Origin: Paracoccus limosus | GTDB taxonomy: Bacteria; Pseudomonadota; Alphaproteobacteria; Rhodobacterales; Rhodobacteraceae | Assembly (NCBI RefSeq): GCF_009711185.1 | Contig: NZ_WMIF01000008.1 | Span: 1-57,593 of the forward strand | DNA: 57,593 nt | Direction: 5' to 3' | Shown: positions 53,663 through 57,593 of the stretch, piece after piece | Layout of the letters: every line of letters begins with the position of its first letter | Numbering within the stretch: position 1 is the stretch's first letter | Made by a program: the position numbers and the translations under genes | The notes under the pieces: generated by a model | The model's input: only the letters and a program-made list of their open reading frames with translations | What the model was told of the DNA's origin: nothing | The model's database searches: none

Positions 53663-54622
53663 ATGTTCCGAGCCCGCCATCTTCTGGGGATCGAGCCTCT
53701 CGCCCCTGTCGAAATCACCACACTTCTCGATCTGGCCGAGAAATATGTCGAGCTGAACCGCCGCACCGTCAAGCACTCTGATGCCTTGGCAGGCATGACG
53801 CAGATCAACATGTTCTTTGAAAACTCGACCCGCACGCAGGCCAGTTTCGAGCTGGCGGGCAAGCGGCTGGGCGCGGATGTGATGAACATGTCGGTGGCCC
53901 AGTCCAGCGTGAAAAAGGGCGAGACGCTGATCGACACCGCGCTGACGCTGAATGCGATGCACCCCGATCTGCTGGTGGTGCGCCATCCGCAATCGGGGGC
54001 GGTGGACCTGCTGGCGCAGAAGGTGAATTGCGCGGTGCTGAACGCCGGCGACGGCCGGCATGAGCATCCGACGCAGGCGCTGCTGGACGGGCTGACCATC
54101 CGCCGCGCCAAGGGCCGCCTGCACCGGCTGACCATCGCCATCTGCGGCGATATCGCGCATAGCCGGGTCGCGCGCTCGAACCTGTTCCTGCTGGGCAAGA
54201 TGGAGAACCGGCTGCGGTTGGTCGGCCCCGCGACCCTGATGCCCGCCGGCGCCCGCGACTGGGGCTGCGAGGTCTATGAGGACATGCGCGAGGGGCTGAA
54301 GGGCGCCGATGTGGTGATGATGCTGCGGCTGCAAAAGGAACGGATGGATGGCGGCTTCATCCCCTCGGAGCGGGAATATTACCACCGCTGGGGGCTGGAT
54401 GCCGAAAAGCTGGCACTGGCCGCGCCCGACGCCATCGTCATGCATCCCGGGCCGATGAACCGGGGCGTGGAAATCGACGGCACCATCGCCGACGACATCA
54501 ACCGCAGCGTGATCCAGGATCAGGTCGAGATGGGGGTCGCCGTGCGCATGGCCGCGATGGACCTGCTGGCGCGGAACCTGCGCGCCGAGCGCGGTGCCAA
54601 AGCATCCGAGGTGATGGCATGA
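53663..54622 (+). CDS. pyrB: aspartate carbamoyltransferase catalytic subunit
   Basis: 319 residues. Carbamoyl-phosphate site [20 protein letters not shown], then [12 protein letters not shown], the [12 protein letters not shown] motif and [13 protein letters not shown] for aspartate. Second step of pyrimidine synthesis. Overlaps the dihydroorotase-like gene by four bases, as in class A ATCases that form dodecamers with an inactive dihydroorotase. Confidence 0.97.
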   Translation: MFRARHLLGIEPLAPVEITTLLDLAEKYVELNRRTVKHSDALAGMTQINMFFENSTRTQASFELAGKRLGADVMNMSVAQSSVKKGETLIDTALTLNAMHPDLLVVRHPQSGAVDLLAQKVNCAVLNAGDGRHEHPTQALLDGLTIRRAKGRLHRLTIAICGDIAHSRVARSNLFLLGKMENRLRLVGPATLMPAGARDWGCEVYEDMREGLKGADVVMMLRLQKERMDGGFIPSEREYYHRWGLDAEKLALAAPDAIVMHPGPMNRGVEIDGTIADDINRSVIQDQVEMGVAVRMAAMDLLARNLRAERGAKASEVMA

Positions 54623-55890
54623 TCCTGCATTTCCAGAACGCCCGCCTGATTGATCCCGAGGCGCTGACCGTCGAGGAGAGCACCCTGACCTTGCGCGACG
54701 GTCGCATCGAGGCCGTGGGGGCCGAGACGCCTGCGGGGGCCGAGTTGATCGACTGTGGTGGCCGGCATCTGGCGCCCGGTCTGGTCGATTGGGGCGTCAA
54801 GATCGGCGAACCGGGCGAGCGGCACAAGGAAAGCTTCCGCAGTGCCGGTTTGGCGGCGGCGGCGGGCGGCGTGACCACGGTCATCGCCCGGCCTGACACC
54901 CTGCCGCCGATCGACGCGCCGGAATCGCTGGAATTCGCCACCCGCCGCGCCGCAGATGCGCCGGTCAATATCCGTCACATGGCCGCCCTAACCAAGGGCC
55001 GCGACGGGCGCGAGATGGTCGAGATGTCCTTCCTGCAGGACGGTGGGGCTGTCGCCTTCACCGATGGCGTGCGGACGCTGGCCGACACGCGGCTGATGTC
55101 GCGCTGCATGACCTATGCCCGCGGCCTTGGCGCGCTGATCGTCGGCCATCCGCAGGATCCGGGCCTGTCGAAAGGGGCGGCGGCGACCTCGGGCAAGTTC
55201 GCCTCGCTCTATGGGCTGCCCGCCGTCTCGCCCATGGCCGAGGTGATGGGGCTGGACCGCGACCTGGCTTTGGTGGCGATGACCAAGGCGCGCTATCATG
55301 CCGACCAGATCACGGTGGCCGCCAGCCTGCCGGCGCTGCGGCGCGCGCGCGAGGCGGGGCTGGATATCAGCGCCGGTACCTCGATCCACCACCTGACGCT
55401 GAACGAATTCGATGTCGGCGGCTATCGCACCTTCTTCCGCTTCACGCCCCCCCTGCGGGCCGAGGACGACCGGCTGGCGATGATCGAGGCTGTGGCCGAT
55501 GGCACCATCGACGTGATCGCCAGTTTCCACACGCCGCAGGACGAGGAATCCAAACGCCTGCCCTTCGCCGAGGCAGCGCCGGGCGCGGTGGGTTTGCAGA
55601 CGTTGCTGCCGGCGGCGATGCGGCTTTATCATGCGGGCGGGCTGAGCCTGCCGCAGCTCTGGCGGGCCATGGCACTGAACCCGGCCCGGCGGCTGGGGCT
55701 GGATGCGGGACGGATTGCGGTGGGCGCGCCGGCTGATCTGGTGCTGTTCGACCCGGACGCACCCTTCGTTCTGGACCGCTTCACGCTGCTGTCGAAATCC
55801 AAGAACACGCCCTTTGACGGCGCACGGATGCAGGGCCGGGTTTTCGGCACCTGGGTCGCCGGGCGACAAGTGTTCGGAGAAGCCGCATGA
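54619..55890 (+). CDS. pyrC: dihydroorotase-like protein, probably catalytically inactive (PyrC' type)
   Basis: 423 residues with full amidohydrolase length. The metal-binding H-x-H of active enzymes (D-x-H-x-H) is replaced: [20 protein letters not shown]. The catalytic aspartate region also differs ([20 protein letters not shown], where active enzymes have D-H-A-P). One histidine block, [11 protein letters not shown], is kept. By analogy with Pseudomonas PyrC' it likely stabilises the ATCase encoded upstream. A functional dihydroorotase should exist elsewhere. Confidence 0.88.
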   Translation: MILHFQNARLIDPEALTVEESTLTLRDGRIEAVGAETPAGAELIDCGGRHLAPGLVDWGVKIGEPGERHKESFRSAGLAAAAGGVTTVIARPDTLPPIDAPESLEFATRRAADAPVNIRHMAALTKGRDGREMVEMSFLQDGGAVAFTDGVRTLADTRLMSRCMTYARGLGALIVGHPQDPGLSKGAAATSGKFASLYGLPAVSPMAEVMGLDRDLALVAMTKARYHADQITVAASLPALRRAREAGLDISAGTSIHHLTLNEFDVGGYRTFFRFTPPLRAEDDRLAMIEAVADGTIDVIASFHTPQDEESKRLPFAEAAPGAVGLQTLLPAAMRLYHAGGLSLPQLWRAMALNPARRLGLDAGRIAVGAPADLVLFDPDAPFVLDRFTLLSKSKNTPFDGARMQGRVFGTWVAGRQVFGEAA

Positions 55891-56471
55891 GTCTGATCCT
55901 TTGGGCCGTCATCGGCTATCTGCTGGGCTCGATCCCCTTCGGCATCGTCATCACCCGCGCCTTGGGACTGGGGGACCTGCGCCAGATCGGCTCGGGCAAT
56001 ATCGGCGCCACCAATGTGCTGCGCACCGGCAACAAGCCAGCCGCGCTGGCGACGCTGCTGCTGGACAGCGGCAAGGGCGCGATCGCCGTACTACTGGCGC
56101 GCTGGCTGGCCGGGCCGGATGCGGCAATGATCGCCGGAGGCGCCGCCTTCCTGGGCCATCTGTTCCCGGTCTGGCTGGGCTTCAAGGGCGGAAAGGGCGT
56201 CGCCACCTTCCTCGGCACGTTGCTGGCGCTGGACTGGCGGCTGGGGCTGGCCGCTTGCGGCCTCTGGCTGCTTGCGGCGCTGCTTGGGCGGATCTCGTCT
56301 CTGTCGGCGCTGATCGCTGCCGCGCTGACACCCTTTGTCGCGCTTTGGCTCGACGGCGCGCGTATGGCTCTGGTTACCGGGCTGATGGCGGTGCTGATCT
56401 TCATCCGCCACCATGCCAATATTGCCCGGATCCTCAACGGGACCGAGCCGCGCATCGGCAAAAAGACCTGA
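55887..56471 (+). CDS. plsY: glycerol-3-phosphate acyltransferase (acyl-phosphate dependent)
   Basis: 194 residues, membrane enzyme with about five helices. Motifs: LLGSIPFGIVITRALGLGDL with RQIGSGNIGATNVLRTGN (motif 1), FLGHLFPVWLGFKGGKGVAT (motif 2) and FIRHHANIARILNGTEPRIG (motif 3). It makes lysophosphatidate from acyl-phosphate. Coupled by ATGA to the dihydroorotase-like gene. Confidence 0.96.
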   Translation: MSLILWAVIGYLLGSIPFGIVITRALGLGDLRQIGSGNIGATNVLRTGNKPAALATLLLDSGKGAIAVLLARWLAGPDAAMIAGGAAFLGHLFPVWLGFKGGKGVATFLGTLLALDWRLGLAACGLWLLAALLGRISSLSALIAAALTPFVALWLDGARMALVTGLMAVLIFIRHHANIARILNGTEPRIGKKT

Positions 56472-56504
56472 TCGCCCTTCTTTTGTGCGAAAATGTCCCG
56501 GGGT

Positions 56505-56521
56505 CCGGGGCAGAGCCCCGG
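56505..56521. terminator. GC-rich hairpin between convergent plsY and hbd genes
   Basis: Stem CCGGGG-CAGAG-CCCCGG without a T tract, in the 64-base space between two convergent stops. Probably ends both transcripts or protects their 3' ends. Confidence 0.45.
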
Positions 56522-56535
56522 TCCGGCGGTGCCGC

Positions 56536-57411
56536 CTAGCGCGTCGGCACCGGCACTTCGCTGGAATAGTCGTAAAATCCCCGACCAGTCTTGCGACCCA
56601 GCCAGCCGGCCTCGACATATTTCACCAAAAGCGGGCAGGGGCGATATTTGGTATCGGCCAGCCCGTCATGCAGCACGTTCATGATCGCAAGGCAGGTGTC
56701 CAGCCCGATGAAATCCGCCAGTTCCAGCGGGCCCATCGGATGGTTCGCGCCCAGTTTCAGCGATTCGTCGATGGATTTGACCGAGCCCACGCCCTCATAC
56801 AGCACATAAACCGCTTCGTTGATCATCGGGATCAGGATGCGGTTGACGATGAAGGCCGGGAAGTCCTCGGCGCTGGCGGCGGTCTTGCCGATCTTCTCGA
56901 CGACGCCGACCAGTTCCTTGAACACCGCCTCTTCCGTAGCGATGCCGCGGATCAGCTCGACCAGCTGCATGACCGGCACCGGATTCATGAAATGCACGCC
57001 CATGAAGCGGCCGGGCCGATCGGTGCGGCTGGCAAGCCGGGTGATCGAGATCGACGAGGTGTTCGAGGCCAGGATCGTCTCGGGCTTCAGATGCGGGACC
57101 AGATCTTCGAAGATCGCGTGTTTGACAGTTTCTCGCTCGGTCGCAGCCTCGATCACCAGATCGCATTGCCCAAGGTCCGACAATTGCTGCGTGGTGCGGA
57201 TGCGGCGCATGGCGGCATCCTTGTCCTCGGTCGAGATCTTGCCGCGGCTGGCCTGGCGATCCAGGTTTTTTTCGATCAGGTTCAGCGCTTTGTCCAAGGC
57301 CTCGCGCGAGATGTCGGTCATCAGCACGTCATAGCCGGCCAAGGCGAAGACATGGGCGATGCCATTGCCCATCTGACCAGCCCCGATCACGCCCACGGAT
57401 TGAATCGCCAT
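56536..57411 (-). CDS. hbd: 3-hydroxybutyryl-CoA dehydrogenase
   Basis: 291 residues. NAD-binding start VGVIGAGQMGNGIAHVFALA, catalytic histidine in GVHFMNPVPVMQLVELI with the partner glutamate, SNTSSISITRLA before it, and the C-terminal dimer domain GANHPMGPLELADFIGLDTC. Oxidises 3-hydroxyacyl-CoA, in butyrate or polyhydroxybutyrate metabolism. ATG 57411; the longer frame has no support. Confidence 0.95.
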   Translation of the reverse strand: MAIQSVGVIGAGQMGNGIAHVFALAGYDVLMTDISREALDKALNLIEKNLDRQASRGKISTEDKDAAMRRIRTTQQLSDLGQCDLVIEAATERETVKHAIFEDLVPHLKPETILASNTSSISITRLASRTDRPGRFMGVHFMNPVPVMQLVELIRGIATEEAVFKELVGVVEKIGKTAASAEDFPAFIVNRILIPMINEAVYVLYEGVGSVKSIDESLKLGANHPMGPLELADFIGLDTCLAIMNVLHDGLADTKYRPCPLLVKYVEAGWLGRKTGRGFYDYSSEVPVPTR

Positions 57412-57472
57412 CGTTTTATCCTTCTGTGCCCAGCAGGGACGATAGGCGCAAGCCGCGGGGGCATTCAATGAG

Positions 57473-57500
57473 AAAACCGCCCCGAAGGGGGGCGGTTTTT
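57473..57500. terminator. bidirectional Rho-independent terminator upstream of hbd
   Basis: AAAACCGCCCC pairs with GGGGCGGTTTT around a short G/A loop, with A and T runs on the two sides. On the minus strand it would end a gene lying right of the window before hbd starts. Confidence 0.8.
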
Positions 57501-57520
57501 GGTTTGGGGTAGGGGTCCGG

Positions 57521-57580
<60 letters not shown>

Positions 57581-57593
57581 CCCCGGGGAGAGA

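Overview
The window comes from a GC-rich alphaproteobacterium of the Rhodobacteraceae, most likely Paracoccus or a close relative. The evidence is a red-type (form IC) RuBisCO operon with divergent cbbR and downstream cbbX and rpe, a Paracoccus-type pseudoazurin, DUF2794 and DUF1178 proteins, and short intergenic repeats of a kind I associate with this family. No 16S gene is present, so the genus is an inference.

Layout. 1-1.6 kb is island debris: an IS5-family insertion sequence cut by the window edge, a P4-type integrase remnant and a family 25 glycosyltransferase. 2.0-4.8 kb is aconitase acnB. A tRNA-Cys gene at 5067 carries a 10.4 kb integrated element (5094-15575) bounded by a 54-bp perfect repeat of the tRNA 3' half. 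The element encodes an integrase, an AlpA-like protein, several small regulators, an NYN-domain ribonuclease-like cargo gene and a capsid/packaging set (connector, large terminase, HNH, major capsid, prohead protease, portal). It has no recognisable tail, lysis or replication genes. It looks like a capsid-forming phage satellite (cfPICI-like) rather than an ordinary prophage.

15.7-29 kb is chromosomal backbone: a CAP lipoprotein, two L,D-transpeptidases, a cobalamin-riboswitch-controlled BtuFCD operon ending in pseudoazurin, cyclopropane fatty acid synthase, an RNA methyltransferase, an ABC exporter, a CCA/poly(A) polymerase-family enzyme, a NUDIX hydrolase and Hsp33. 29-38.6 kb is the Calvin-cycle operon cbbR | cbbF-P-T-A-L-S-X-rpe, followed by waaA and DUF1178. 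40.4-49.9 kb is an iron/siderophore region: a FecBCD-type transporter, a YncE-like beta-propeller, an IroE/Fes-like esterase and a 1290-residue EntF-like nonribosomal peptide synthetase whose adenylation pocket reads as serine-specific. 50-57.4 kb holds cytochrome b561, an AEC transporter, a TusA/DUF2478/cobA set, pyrB with an apparently inactive dihydroorotase partner, plsY and a 3-hydroxyacyl-CoA dehydrogenase. The last ~70 bases are homopolymer G/C that looks like a contig-end artefact.

The most interesting observation concerns the tRNA-Cys element. Its attachment core lies inside an open reading frame. In the integrated state the frame at the right end (15063-15569) has no good start. If the element is circularised in silico, the core joins it in frame to an ATG at 5165, just past the integrase stop. 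Excision would therefore give orf176 its start codon and place it, orf79 and the head genes downstream of the regulator/integrase operon on the same strand.
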